This document shows, in pieces, positions 5,458 to 12,433 of a stretch of DNA of 15,846 nucleotides. The DNA comes from an uncultured Clostridia bacterium (GTDB taxonomy: Bacteria > Bacillota > Clostridia > TANB77 > CAG-508), in assembly GCA_934167135.1 (NCBI GenBank), contig CAKPKI010000033.1, positions 1 to 15,846 on the forward strand. The letters run 5' to 3'. The translations under genes and the position numbers were made by a program. The notes below the pieces were generated by a model. The model saw only the letters and a program-made list of their open reading frames with translations, was not told the DNA's origin and did not search any database. Each line of letters begins with the position of its first letter. Position 1 is the first letter of the stretch.

Positions 5458-5571
5458 ATGAATATAAAACAATATGTCAAAAGTTTATTTATCATATATA
5501 GATACAACAACATGAGAACTACATTAAGAATTATGAAAAATAATTTACAACTTTTGAAGGGAGGGAAATAA
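5458..5571 (+). CDS. 37-residue unknown protein
   Basis: ATG at 5458 follows AGGAGG with good spacing, two bases after the previous stop. The product is a basic peptide (MNIKQYVKSLFIIYRYNN, then MRTTLRIM) with no recognisable domain. Its last codons contain the GGGAGG that serves the next gene, a common arrangement in compact phage operons. It is supported by translation signals and operon position only. Confidence 0.55.
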   Translation: MNIKQYVKSLFIIYRYNNMRTTLRIMKNNLQLLKGGK

Positions 5572-5572
5572 T

Positions 5573-5722
5573 ATGGGATATCAAAAAATTAAGGATCTTA
5601 TTTCAGACATTGACGAATACCATAATGAAGCTGAATTAAGAGAAACATTACAAGAAATTTTACTCATCTGTGAAGAAAACTTAAAAAATGAACCATCTAC
5701 CGACAGCCAAATCGAAAAATAG
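5573..5722 (+). CDS. 49-residue acidic helical protein, unknown
   Basis: ATG at 5573 overlaps nothing and follows GGGAGG. The product (MGYQKIKDLISDIDEYHNEA, then ELRETLQEILLICEENLKNE) is acidic and predicted helical, with no known domain. The operon then has a 73-base gap (5723-5795), AT-rich and with only a weak 6-bp inverted repeat (TTATGT with ACATAA), in which I see no convincing promoter or terminator. Confidence 0.6.
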   Translation: MGYQKIKDLISDIDEYHNEAELRETLQEILLICEENLKNEPSTDSQIEK

Positions 5723-5795
5723 ATGATTCATAAAAATATTTATATAAATACTTCTTATGTAATTGTAACATAAAAAGTTAGAAAGGACAAGAAAA

Positions 5796-6158
5796 ATGTT
5801 AAAACTTGAACAAACTAATCATCAATATTATTGTGAATGTTGGGAAACAAAAAGAACATCAGAATATAAGAGTTGGCAAGATTTTAAAGAAGAAGAAGGA
5901 CTAAATTACGATTTCGATTATAACCTATTATTTAGATTTGATTTGAACTTTCATGAAGATCCTGAAGATAAATATGTTGGTACATATACACTAGAATTGC
6001 ATCATGCTTTACAAAGACATGGAAGCGAACAATGGCACGCAGTAATTCACAATATAAAAGAATCAGATTTGTCAGAAATAGAACAACATTTAAAAAAGGC
6101 AAAACAACATTTATTAAAAATGTGGAAAGAAATAGAGGAGGAAAAAAAAGATGAGTAA
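5796..6158 (+). CDS. Unknown phage early protein, 120 residues
   Basis: It is preceded by GAAAGGA about nine bases before the ATG. The N-terminal two thirds are rich in aromatic residues (QYYCECWETKRTSEYKSW; FRFDLNFHED; YVGTYTLELHHALQRHG), suggesting a beta-rich globular domain. Residues 88-120 form a charged helix ending in EEEKKDE. No family is recognised. Its end overlaps the Gp157 start by eight bases, so the two are likely translated together. A link to Gp157 function is plausible but unproven. Confidence 0.8.
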   Translation: MLKLEQTNHQYYCECWETKRTSEYKSWQDFKEEEGLNYDFDYNLLFRFDLNFHEDPEDKYVGTYTLELHHALQRHGSEQWHAVIHNIKESDLSEIEQHLKKAKQHLLKMWKEIEEEKKDE

Positions 6159-6639
6159 TTTATATCAATTAACAAATGATTATGAAACTGTATTAAATAT
6201 GCTATATGACGAAGATGCTGACGAAGAAATGATACTTGATACATTAGAAGCGATAGAAGGAGAAATTGAAGATAAAGCTGATAACTATGCAAAAATTATA
6301 AAAGAACTAGAGGCTAAACAAAATGCTAGAAAAGAAGAAGCAAAAAGATTAACTGAAAGTGCAAAAGTATTTGAAAATAGAGTAAAAGCCTTAAAAAGCA
6401 ACTTGTTTAATTCAATGAAGGCAACAGGAAAAACAAAATTTGCAACTGATTTATTTAGTTTTAATATAGCAAAAAATGGAGGAAAACAAACTTTAACAAT
6501 AGATGGAGACGTACCAGAAGAATATACAAAAACAATTACTGAAAATGATACAGACAAAATTAGACAAGCATTAGAAAAAGGAGAAAAATTAACTTTTGCT
6601 CATTTAGAGCCAAGAGGAGAAAGTTTGAGAATTAAATAA
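6151..6639 (+). CDS. Siphovirus Gp157-family protein
   Basis: The 162-residue protein matches the Gp157 family first described in Streptococcus thermophilus Sfi phages. It has an N-terminal acidic helix (LYQLTNDYETVLNML...EDADEEMILDTLEAIEGE), a long coiled coil (about 35-88: KADNYAKIIKELEAKQNARKE), then a beta-rich C-terminal domain with TGKTKFATDLFSFNIAKNGG and TIDGDVPEEY. The family is conserved beside phage recombination ATPases and SSB-like genes; its molecular role is not established. The start has GGAGG about 12 bases upstream, within the preceding gene. A 77-residue ORF and an AAA_24 ATPase follow, the usual neighbourhood. Confidence 0.9.
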   Translation: MSNLYQLTNDYETVLNMLYDEDADEEMILDTLEAIEGEIEDKADNYAKIIKELEAKQNARKEEAKRLTESAKVFENRVKALKSNLFNSMKATGKTKFATDLFSFNIAKNGGKQTLTIDGDVPEEYTKTITENDTDKIRQALEKGEKLTFAHLEPRGESLRIK

Positions 6640-6653
6640 AGGAGGAATATAAA

Positions 6654-6887
6654 GTGGAAGAAAAAACTGAAATAAAAATCGAAGAATTAATAAAATTGAG
6701 AACTGATAGTGAAAAATTAAAAATTATATTAGATTTAATATTAAATCATGCAAGATTAGGATATAAAGATAAATTAACAATTGATGAAGACAATGATTTA
6801 ATGACATATTTAAGTATAGTTGAAAGTCAAAAATACAAAAAGACACAAAATGATTTATTAAAAGAAAAAAAAGGAGATGAAAACTAA
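6654..6887 (+). CDS. Unknown 77-residue phage protein (GTG start)
   Basis: The GTG at 6654 is chosen because AAGGAGG lies directly upstream and no in-frame ATG is as well placed. The product is a charged, mostly helical protein (EEKTEIKIEELIKLRTDSEKLKIILDLILN). No domain is recognised. Its stop shares a base with the next start (TAATG), so it is translationally coupled to the ATPase. Confidence 0.75.
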   Translation: MEEKTEIKIEELIKLRTDSEKLKIILDLILNHARLGYKDKLTIDEDNDLMTYLSIVESQKYKKTQNDLLKEKKGDEN

Positions 6888-7534
6888 TGGGAATACCAGT
6901 TTTAATTCTAGGAGAATCAGGTAGTGGAAAAAGCTGCAGCTTAAGAAATTTTGAGAAAGATGATGTTGCTATATATAACATAGCAGGAAAGCCACTTCCA
7001 TTTAAGAAACACTTAAATAAAGCAGATAATGTTACATATTCACAAATAAAAAGCAATATGCAAAAGGGACTTTTTAAAACTTATGTAATAGATGATTCAC
7101 AATATTTAATGGCATTTGAAATGTTTGATAGAGCCAAAGAAGTAGGTTACAACAAGTTTACAGACGTAGCATTGAATTTTAGAAGCCTTGTGGATTTTGT
7201 AATAAAAGGAACACCTGCAGATACAATAGTATATTTCTTACATCATACAGAAACAACAGACACAGGAAAAATAAAAGCAAAAACATCAGGAAAAATGCTA
7301 GATAATCAACTTACATTAGAAGGATTATTTTCAATAGTTTTACTTTGTAAAACTGATGGACAAGAACATTATTTTGAAACTCAAAGTGATGGATATAGTA
7401 CCTGTAAAAGCCCTATGGGAATGTTCGATTTAAAAATAGATAATGACTTAAAAATGGTAGATACAACAATAAGAGAATATTATGAACTTAATAAAAAGGA
7501 GGAAGCAAAAGATGAGCCTACAAAGAAAAATTGA
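6887..7534 (+). CDS. Phage AAA_24 / Sak4-like ATPase
   Basis: This 215-residue RecA-fold NTPase has Walker A GESGSGKS (9-16) and a Walker B strand ending VIDD (67-70). A strand YFLHHTE (about 115-121) sits where such ATPases sense the nucleotide. Pfam AAA_24 proteins in siphoviruses include the Sak4 recombinases, which anneal or exchange single strands together with a phage SSB; a DUF669 protein is encoded downstream at 8250. The protein ends in a charged tail (KKEEAKDEPTKKN) and its 3' end overlaps the following 46-codon ORF by 23 bases. Recombination or replication-fork repair is the likely role. Strand-exchange activity is inferred. Confidence 0.87.
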   Translation: MGIPVLILGESGSGKSCSLRNFEKDDVAIYNIAGKPLPFKKHLNKADNVTYSQIKSNMQKGLFKTYVIDDSQYLMAFEMFDRAKEVGYNKFTDVALNFRSLVDFVIKGTPADTIVYFLHHTETTDTGKIKAKTSGKMLDNQLTLEGLFSIVLLCKTDGQEHYFETQSDGYSTCKSPMGMFDLKIDNDLKMVDTTIREYYELNKKEEAKDEPTKKN

Positions 7535-7652
7535 AAGAACTCAATTAAAACAACAATGGAAAGAACACAACAAAGGAGTAGCCAAAAGATATAGATCAGA
7601 ATTTAAAGGATTTTGGTCATGGTTTCAAAAGAGAAAGAGAGGTGATAAATAA
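7512..7652 (+). CDS. 46-residue basic protein, unknown
   Basis: ATG at 7512 has AAGGAGG nine bases upstream, inside the ATPase gene, and its stop shares a base with the next start (TAATG at 7650-7654). The product is strongly basic (MSLQRKIERTQLKQQWKEHN, then a KRYRSEF and FQKRKRGDK end) and tryptophan-rich for its size. It may bind nucleic acid. No family is recognised. Confidence 0.65.
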   Translation: MSLQRKIERTQLKQQWKEHNKGVAKRYRSEFKGFWSWFQKRKRGDK

Positions 7653-7867
7653 TGGATTTTAGTACATTAGAAATTATAGGATTAGCTTTTATGTCAGGAC
7701 TTAAAGTGGCAGAAATAACAGAAGAATTAGAAGATGAAGATGAAAAAGCAACAATAGAAGATGAAGAGTTTAAAACTGGAGTTATTAAATTAGAAGGAGA
7801 AAAAGCAAAAAAATTTATAGACTATATTCAAAATAATTTAACTAATAAAGATAAGGAGGAAAAATAG
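7652..7867 (+). CDS. Acidic 71-residue protein, unknown
   Basis: The start overlaps the preceding stop, and GAGAGGTGAT upstream supplies the ribosome-binding site. A short hydrophobic start (TLEIIGLAFMSGLKVAEI) is followed by a very acidic segment (EELEDEDEKATIEDEE) and a helical end. The charge pattern could reflect DNA mimicry or a protein-binding tail, but there is no direct evidence. It ends directly at the start of the DUF2829 gene (TAGATG). Confidence 0.7.
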   Translation: MDFSTLEIIGLAFMSGLKVAEITEELEDEDEKATIEDEEFKTGVIKLEGEKAKKFIDYIQNNLTNKDKEEK

Positions 7868-8248
7868 ATGGCATTAGATAGAGTTTTTAGTACACCAACA
7901 ATAACGGTAGACCAAGATAAATATGATGAATTAATAAAAATTTCTGATAGATATAAACAGTTAATAAAAAAAGAAAAAGAGTTGTTTGATTTTGGAAAAG
8001 CAATTCAGTATTTAAAAGAAGGTAAAAGACTACAAAGACAAGGATGGAATGGAAAAAATCAATACATAGAGTTAGCAACTAATATTGGTTATAAAAATGC
8101 TAATAACGAGACAATAAATGCGGAACATAAAGCAATAGGAAATAAAGCAATAGCATTTGTAGGAACATCAGGAGTTCAATTAGGATGGTTAGCAAGTCAA
8201 GCAGATATGCTTGCGGAAGATTGGAAAATAGTTAAGGAGGATAAATAA
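7868..8248 (+). CDS. DUF2829 protein, Tad2-like anti-Thoeris candidate
   Basis: Residues 41-122 carry the DUF2829 signature: FGKAIQYLKEGKRLQRQGWNG (42-62) and WLASQADMLAEDW (107-119). The Tad2 proteins of Bacillus phages belong to this family. They bind the Thoeris signalling molecule 1''-3' gcADPR and so prevent activation of the defence effector. Here the domain is preceded by about 38 residues predicted as a helical, charged segment (DQDKYDELIKISDRYKQLIKKEKEL) that may help oligomerise it; minimal family members lack this. The start has AAGGAGG eight bases upstream. Not all DUF2829 proteins are shown to act on Thoeris, so the function is inferred from the family. It is embedded among recombination genes with no promoter of its own, so it would be made early in infection. 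Confidence 0.85.
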   Translation: MALDRVFSTPTITVDQDKYDELIKISDRYKQLIKKEKELFDFGKAIQYLKEGKRLQRQGWNGKNQYIELATNIGYKNANNETINAEHKAIGNKAIAFVGTSGVQLGWLASQADMLAEDWKIVKEDK

Positions 8249-8249
8249 T

Positions 8250-8804
8250 ATGGAAAAACCACAAGGATATGATGAGGCACAAGCCTTTGGAGAATTTGAA
8301 ACAATACCTGCTGGAGGATATAAATGCTTAATAAAAAAAGTAGTTTGTGAGAAGACACAAGCAGGAAAAGAATATTTGAAAATAGGATTTGATATTGCTG
8401 AAGGAGAGTATAAAGATTTTTATCAGAAGAAATTTGCAAATGATGCAAGACCAGAACCAAAGTGGAGTGGTATTTGGACTGTATTCACAGAAGGATATAA
8501 TCCAGGAACTACTAATCCTAAATTTAAGGGATTAATAACTTCTGTAGAAGCTTCTAATACTGGATTTAAATTCAACTTTAATGAGCAAGAATTAGTAAAT
8601 AAAAAAGTAGGACTTGTATTTAGAGAAGAGGAATTTGAGGGACAAGATGGACAACTACACACAAGTGGAAAACCATTCTTTGCAGTATCATACGATAAAG
8701 CTGAAGAAGCAAAAATTCCAGCACCAAAGAAATTGGCACAAAAAGGTGAGGCATTCGATGATTTTTCAACAAATGTAGCAGATAATGACGATTTGCCATT
8801 CTAG
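8250..8804 (+). CDS. DUF669 SSB-like protein
   Basis: The 184-residue protein fits the DUF669 family of phage single-strand-binding-like proteins. It starts YDEAQAFGEFETIPAGGYKC and has the pattern KEYLKIGFDIAEGEYKDFY (about 40-60), then NTGFKFNFNEQELVNKKVGLVFREEEF and a GKPFFAVSYDKAEE strand. It ends in an acidic tail, Asp-Asn-Asp-Asp-Leu-Pro-Phe, like the C-terminal tip with which bacterial SSB recruits partners. It likely coats single-stranded DNA and works with the AAA_24 ATPase and replication proteins. AAGGAGG precedes the ATG. The stop (TAG at 8802) is followed by GGAGG for the primase gene. Confidence 0.9.
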   Translation: MEKPQGYDEAQAFGEFETIPAGGYKCLIKKVVCEKTQAGKEYLKIGFDIAEGEYKDFYQKKFANDARPEPKWSGIWTVFTEGYNPGTTNPKFKGLITSVEASNTGFKFNFNEQELVNKKVGLVFREEEFEGQDGQLHTSGKPFFAVSYDKAEEAKIPAPKKLAQKGEAFDDFSTNVADNDDLPF

Positions 8805-8813
8805 GAGGTACAA

Positions 8814-9425
8814 ATGAATTTGATAAGAGAAGTTAAGGAAAGAAGCGATATAGTAAAAGTTGCAGAATATTATGGATTAAAACTAGATAGGTCGTATAAG
8901 TGTATATGTCCATTTCATAGGGAAAATACACCATCACTTTCAGTATCTCCATCTAAGCAAATATGGAAATGCTTCGGATGTGGAAAGGGTGGAGATGCAA
9001 TTTCTCTTGTATCAGAATTATTAAATGTAAATGCACTAGAGGCAGCAAAAAGTATTAACCATACTTTAGGATTGGGATTAAATGACCAGGCAAGAACAAA
9101 TTATTTTGAATTAAATAAATATAAAGAAAAAAGAAAAACAGAAGAAATGTTTAAGCAATGGGAAAATAAAACATTGCAATTGTTATGCGATTATTTACAT
9201 CTAATGTGGCACTGGGAAAAAGAAAAATCTCCCAAGTTCCCTGAAGATGAAATAGACGAACTATATATAGAAGCATTGCATAACAAAGACTATATTGAAT
9301 ACATCATAGATTGCATTTTTATTGACGGAACTGTTGATGATAAAATATGGTTTTGGAAACACGAAAAAAAGGTGGTGAGCAGAGTTGAATCAAGAGTTAG
9401 AACTTTCAGAAAAATTAATGAATGA
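8814..9425 (+). CDS. CHC2 zinc-finger primase-like protein
   Basis: This is a 203-residue protein whose N-terminus matches the DnaG zinc-binding domain: RSDIVKVAEYYGLKL, then the CHC2 zinc ligands Cys32, His35, Cys53 and Cys56 (CPFH and CFGC). FHRENTPSLSV and GKGGDAISLV are also typical. No TOPRIM catalytic domain follows. The rest (about 95-203) is charged and helical, with several tryptophans. It may recognise priming sites and deliver the helicase or a separate primase, or be half of a split primase-helicase. The gene overlaps the DUF927 helicase start by 41 bases. This pairing of a CHC2-only protein with DUF927 is common in Firmicute phages. Confidence 0.9.
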   Translation: MNLIREVKERSDIVKVAEYYGLKLDRSYKCICPFHRENTPSLSVSPSKQIWKCFGCGKGGDAISLVSELLNVNALEAAKSINHTLGLGLNDQARTNYFELNKYKEKRKTEEMFKQWENKTLQLLCDYLHLMWHWEKEKSPKFPEDEIDELYIEALHNKDYIEYIIDCIFIDGTVDDKIWFWKHEKKVVSRVESRVRTFRKINE

Positions 9426-11289
9426 AGGATTTACACCTTTTGGGGAAATTGATGAATTAACAAAAGATAAAATTTTAGGAAGAGAAGTATTTGAATATAT
9501 TTTTTCAATAGATAATTCGATTGCTAAAACAGAATTGATAATAAAATTAGAAGATAAAGCAAGAGAACTTGGAATAATAAGAAGTTTTGATAAATTATTA
9601 AAAGCATACCAAACGGAATTTGCTCAAAGATATAAACAAAAGGGAAGTAATATCATTCATTTTACACAACCACCAATTGAAGGTCTAAAGTGTGGAAAAT
9701 GGGAGTGTGAGGATTCAGGTGTAACAAAAGGTACAATGGGTGCAGGAATGATACCGCAAACAATTATTGCTTGCCCTCATCCTATACTACCAGTGGAAAG
9801 ATTGATTAATGTAGACTCAGAAACTGAAAAAATTAAATTAGCTTTTTTCAAAGATGATAAATGGCAGTACATAACAATTGAGAGAAGTATGGTAGCAAAT
9901 AAATCTAATATTATCCAATTATCAGACAGAGGTGTAGAAGTAAATTCGGAGAATGCAAAGGATCTGGTTTCATATATTGCTGATGTTGTATCATTAAATG
10001 CAAAGGAAATACCAGTAAGCAGAAGTACAGACAGGCTTGGATGGATAGAAAATGAATTTGCACCTTATGTGGAAAATCTTAAATATGATGGAGATATGGC
10101 ATTTAAAGATGTATATGCTAGCATAAAAGGAATTGGAAAATATGAAGATTGGAAAGATGTGTGTAGAAAAGTGAGAAAGCAAAGTAAAATTGCTCATATA
10201 TTATTGGCCGCATCATTTGCTAGTACACTTAATCAAAAATTGGGAGTATTGCCATTTGTGGTACATATATGGGGAGGAACAGGAGCAGGAAAAACTGTAG
10301 GATTGATGCTTGCAATGTCTATTTGGGGAAATCCTGAAGTAGGAAAAATGGTAAGAACATTAAATGCAACACAAGTAGCATTGGCAAGATATGCAGCTTT
10401 TGTACATGATATTCCATTCGCAGGAGATGAATTACAAACCATAAAAAATAGATGGGATAGCTTTGATAATCTAGTAATGTACTTGACTGAAGGGGTTGAT
10501 AGAGGCAGAGGTAAAGCTTATGGTGGTATTGAAATATTAAAAGAATGGAATTGTTGTTTCCTATTTACAGGAGAAGAGCCAATCACAAAAGCAACTTCTG
10601 GAGGAGGAGTAAAAAATAGAGTAATAGAAATTGAGGCAACAGAAAAGGTTATTGAGGATGGTAATTACATTAGTAATTTTGTAAGGAAAAATTATGGATT
10701 TGCTGGAAAAGATTTTATAAAAAATCTTCCTGAACAAGAAGAATTGCAACAAAGATACAGAGAAATATTTAAGGAAATATTAGAAAAAACTGATACTACT
10801 GATAAACAAGCAATGGCGATGGCAACAATACTTTTAGCTGATGAAATATCTACAAATCTGATATTTAAGGATGAAAAATTAAATATAGATGATGTAAAGA
10901 ATTGGTTAACAAGTTCAAAAGAAGTAGATGTTAGTACAAGAGCTTATGAGTGGACTATGAACTGGATTTCTCAAAATATAAATAGATTTAAAGAAAATGA
11001 AAATGGAGAAATTTGGGGTAAATATATAGAAAACGAAGATCTATGTTTAGTAAACAAAAGTGTTTATACAGAAGCTTTGAATAAAGCAGGTTTTGACTTT
11101 AATGCAGTAATAAGAAATTTTGCAGACAGAAATCAAATAGAAAGAAATTCACAAGGAAAGTTTACACACTTTACGAAAGCATTTGGAATAAAGGGAGCAT
11201 ACATAAAATTTAGATTAGAACCTGAAAAGTCAGATATTGCTTATGAGGAAAATTATGAGCAATCAAATTTAGAGGACTTGCCATTCTAA
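9385..11289 (+). CDS. DUF927 replicative helicase-like ATPase
   Basis: The 634-residue protein has an N-terminal helical part, then a DUF927 ATPase domain with Walker A GGTGAGKT (297-304) and a DIPFAGDE strand (342-349) as likely Walker B. RDEs typical of the family follow (NRWDSFDNLVMYLTEG, FTGEEPI, GGGVKNRVIE). DUF927 proteins are phage helicases that act with a CHC2 protein. The TTG at 9385 is taken as start because GGTGGTGAG lies at a good distance; the first ATG (9418) has no ribosome-binding site. The C-terminus, Asn-Leu-Glu-Asp-Leu-Pro-Phe, resembles an SSB tip. A putative origin follows directly after the stop. Confidence 0.9.
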   Translation: MNQELELSEKLMNEGFTPFGEIDELTKDKILGREVFEYIFSIDNSIAKTELIIKLEDKARELGIIRSFDKLLKAYQTEFAQRYKQKGSNIIHFTQPPIEGLKCGKWECEDSGVTKGTMGAGMIPQTIIACPHPILPVERLINVDSETEKIKLAFFKDDKWQYITIERSMVANKSNIIQLSDRGVEVNSENAKDLVSYIADVVSLNAKEIPVSRSTDRLGWIENEFAPYVENLKYDGDMAFKDVYASIKGIGKYEDWKDVCRKVRKQSKIAHILLAASFASTLNQKLGVLPFVVHIWGGTGAGKTVGLMLAMSIWGNPEVGKMVRTLNATQVALARYAAFVHDIPFAGDELQTIKNRWDSFDNLVMYLTEGVDRGRGKAYGGIEILKEWNCCFLFTGEEPITKATSGGGVKNRVIEIEATEKVIEDGNYISNFVRKNYGFAGKDFIKNLPEQEELQQRYREIFKEILEKTDTTDKQAMAMATILLADEISTNLIFKDEKLNIDDVKNWLTSSKEVDVSTRAYEWTMNWISQNINRFKENENGEIWGKYIENEDLCLVNKSVYTEALNKAGFDFNAVIRNFADRNQIERNSQGKFTHFTKAFGIKGAYIKFRLEPEKSDIAYEENYEQSNLEDLPF

Positions 11290-11550
11290 AGTCTAACCTA
11301 ATTTAAAAAGGTAAGACTAAGGTAAGACCCATTAAAAACATAGAGCCAAGCGACTTTTATTAAATAAAAAACAAAAAGTCTGACGTCTAACAAAATAATA
11401 TTATACACATGGAAAAAATTTTTATACTTGAGAAAAATTAAATATTTATAAAAAATATAAATATATCCTTGGAAAAAGGTTAGACAGGTCAGACCATTAT
11501 ATAAATAGCATATTTGAGGTAAGCAAAAAATGTAAGACGGAGGTTAGACA
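11290..11550. other. Putative phage replication origin with iterons and DnaA box
   Basis: The only long non-coding gap in the early operon. GGTNAGAC or a close variant occurs nine times. Plus strand: 11310, 11321, 11478, 11487, 11531 (TGTAAGAC) and 11542. Minus strand: 11291-11298, 11378-11384 and 11385-11391. Two pairs (11310/11321 and 11531/11542) have 11-base spacing. Between the two groups lies a block almost devoid of G and C (about 11392-11470), opened by TTATACACA (11401-11409), a match to the DnaA box TTATNCACA. TGGAAAAA occurs at 11410 and 11470. Iterons, a DnaA box and an AT-rich unwinding element beside the helicase gene are the usual parts of an origin. The last iteron lies one base before the next ATG. 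Confidence 0.7.
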
Positions 11551-11946
11551 ATGGGAAAAAGTAAAGAACAAATTATAAATGATTCTATAAAACTTGAAAC
11601 ACCTCCTGCAGATTATAACTTATTAGAAATACATTGTTTTTTAGCATTAAAACAGTTATTGATTATGTTTCATAATAGACAGATAAGCACTGAAAATGCT
11701 ACAAAAACAAAGCAATTGATATTAGCAGAATACGAAAAGAGATGTAAGGAATATGACTTTCAAACATCTATGTTTCAAGAACATATAGAAAATTTAAAAG
11801 CAACAGAAAATGCAAGAATAAAATTACACAAAATGTTAAATGGAGAAGCGGAAGAAGCTAAGCCAGTAACTGAAGAAAGACTTTGCGAAACATTAAATAT
11901 TTGTATGGAAATTATAAGCAAAGTATTTAAGGGGGAATTTATATGA
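11551..11946 (+). CDS. Unknown phage protein after the origin, 131 residues
   Basis: ATG at 11551 follows GGAGG at 11539-11543, which overlaps the last iteron. The predicted protein is helical: KLETPPADYNLLEIHCFLALKQLLIMFHNRQIS, then a coiled region (ATKTKQLILAEYEKRCKEYD) and a C-terminal helix with ERLCETLNICMEIISKVF. I recognise no named domain. Proteins of this build lie between the helicase and the DUF3789/DUF3268 genes in related phages. Because its ribosome-binding site is inside an iteron, binding at the origin could affect its transcription. Its stop overlaps the next ATG (ATGA). Confidence 0.8.
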   Translation: MGKSKEQIINDSIKLETPPADYNLLEIHCFLALKQLLIMFHNRQISTENATKTKQLILAEYEKRCKEYDFQTSMFQEHIENLKATENARIKLHKMLNGEAEEAKPVTEERLCETLNICMEIISKVFKGEFI

Positions 11947-12035
11947 TTAAATTTTTAATTGGATTATTTATAGGAAATTTAATAGGAGTTACTCTAATGT
12001 GTATTTTGCAAATAGTAAGAGATGAAGAGGAGTGA
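11943..12035 (+). CDS. 30-residue DUF3789-type membrane peptide
   Basis: ATG at 11943 (AAGGGGG upstream) gives MIKFLIGLFIGNLIGVTLMC and a short tail with RDEEE. It is a single hydrophobic helix (about 3-24) with glycines every few residues, then an acidic end. This agrees with the tiny DUF3789 proteins found in phages and integrative elements of Firmicutes. The function is unknown. It overlaps both neighbours (ATGA at the start; the stop lies next to the following gene's signals). Confidence 0.7.
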   Translation: MIKFLIGLFIGNLIGVTLMCILQIVRDEEE

Positions 12036-12040
12036 AAAAA

Positions 12041-12433
12041 GTGGAAAAACCAACAATATGTAGGTATTGTGGAAGTCCAGTAGTTTATACTTCAAATGCA
12101 GAAATATATGGCAAAGAATATGGAACAGGAAAATGTTATTTATGCAGAAATTGTAGAGCATTTGTAGGGGTTCATCCAGGAACAGATACACCACTAGGAA
12201 CACTAGCAAATGAAGAATTACGAGAATGGAGAAAAGAAGCACATTTTTGGTTTGACCGAATATGGAAAAAACCAACTAGAATAACAACAAGATATAATGC
12301 TTATGGATATTTAGCAAGGAAAATGGGACTTCCACGAGAAGAGACACACATTGGAATGTTTGAAATAGAGCAATGTAAAAAAGTAATAGAATTTTCAAAA
12401 GAAAAAATGCAGAGAAATGGGGTGACAATATGA
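12041..12433 (+). CDS. DUF3268 zinc-finger protein
   Basis: The 130-residue protein carries CRYCGS (Cys8, Cys11 from this start) and CYLCRNC, making a zinc finger. NCRAFVGVHPGTDTPLGTLAN and ELREWRKEAH follow, then the conserved ending with HIGMFEIEQCKKVIEF. These are the marks of the DUF3268 zinc-finger family of Gram-positive phages. GTG at 12041 is chosen because AGAGGAG ends at 12032, eight bases upstream. An earlier in-frame GTG at 12032 overlaps that same site and is too close. The function is not known. The stop overlaps the helicase start (ATGA), suggesting co-translation with it. Confidence 0.88.
   Translation: MEKPTICRYCGSPVVYTSNAEIYGKEYGTGKCYLCRNCRAFVGVHPGTDTPLGTLANEELREWRKEAHFWFDRIWKKPTRITTRYNAYGYLARKMGLPREETHIGMFEIEQCKKVIEFSKEKMQRNGVTI

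Noticed and set aside
5723..5795. Promoter or terminator in the 73-base operon gap
   Set aside because: Only a weak 6-bp inverted repeat without a proper T-tract and no convincing -35/-10 pair.
11290..11550. CRISPR-like or tandem repeat array
   Set aside because: Repeat units are only 7-8 bases, occur in both orientations and have irregular spacing, which fits protein-binding iterons.
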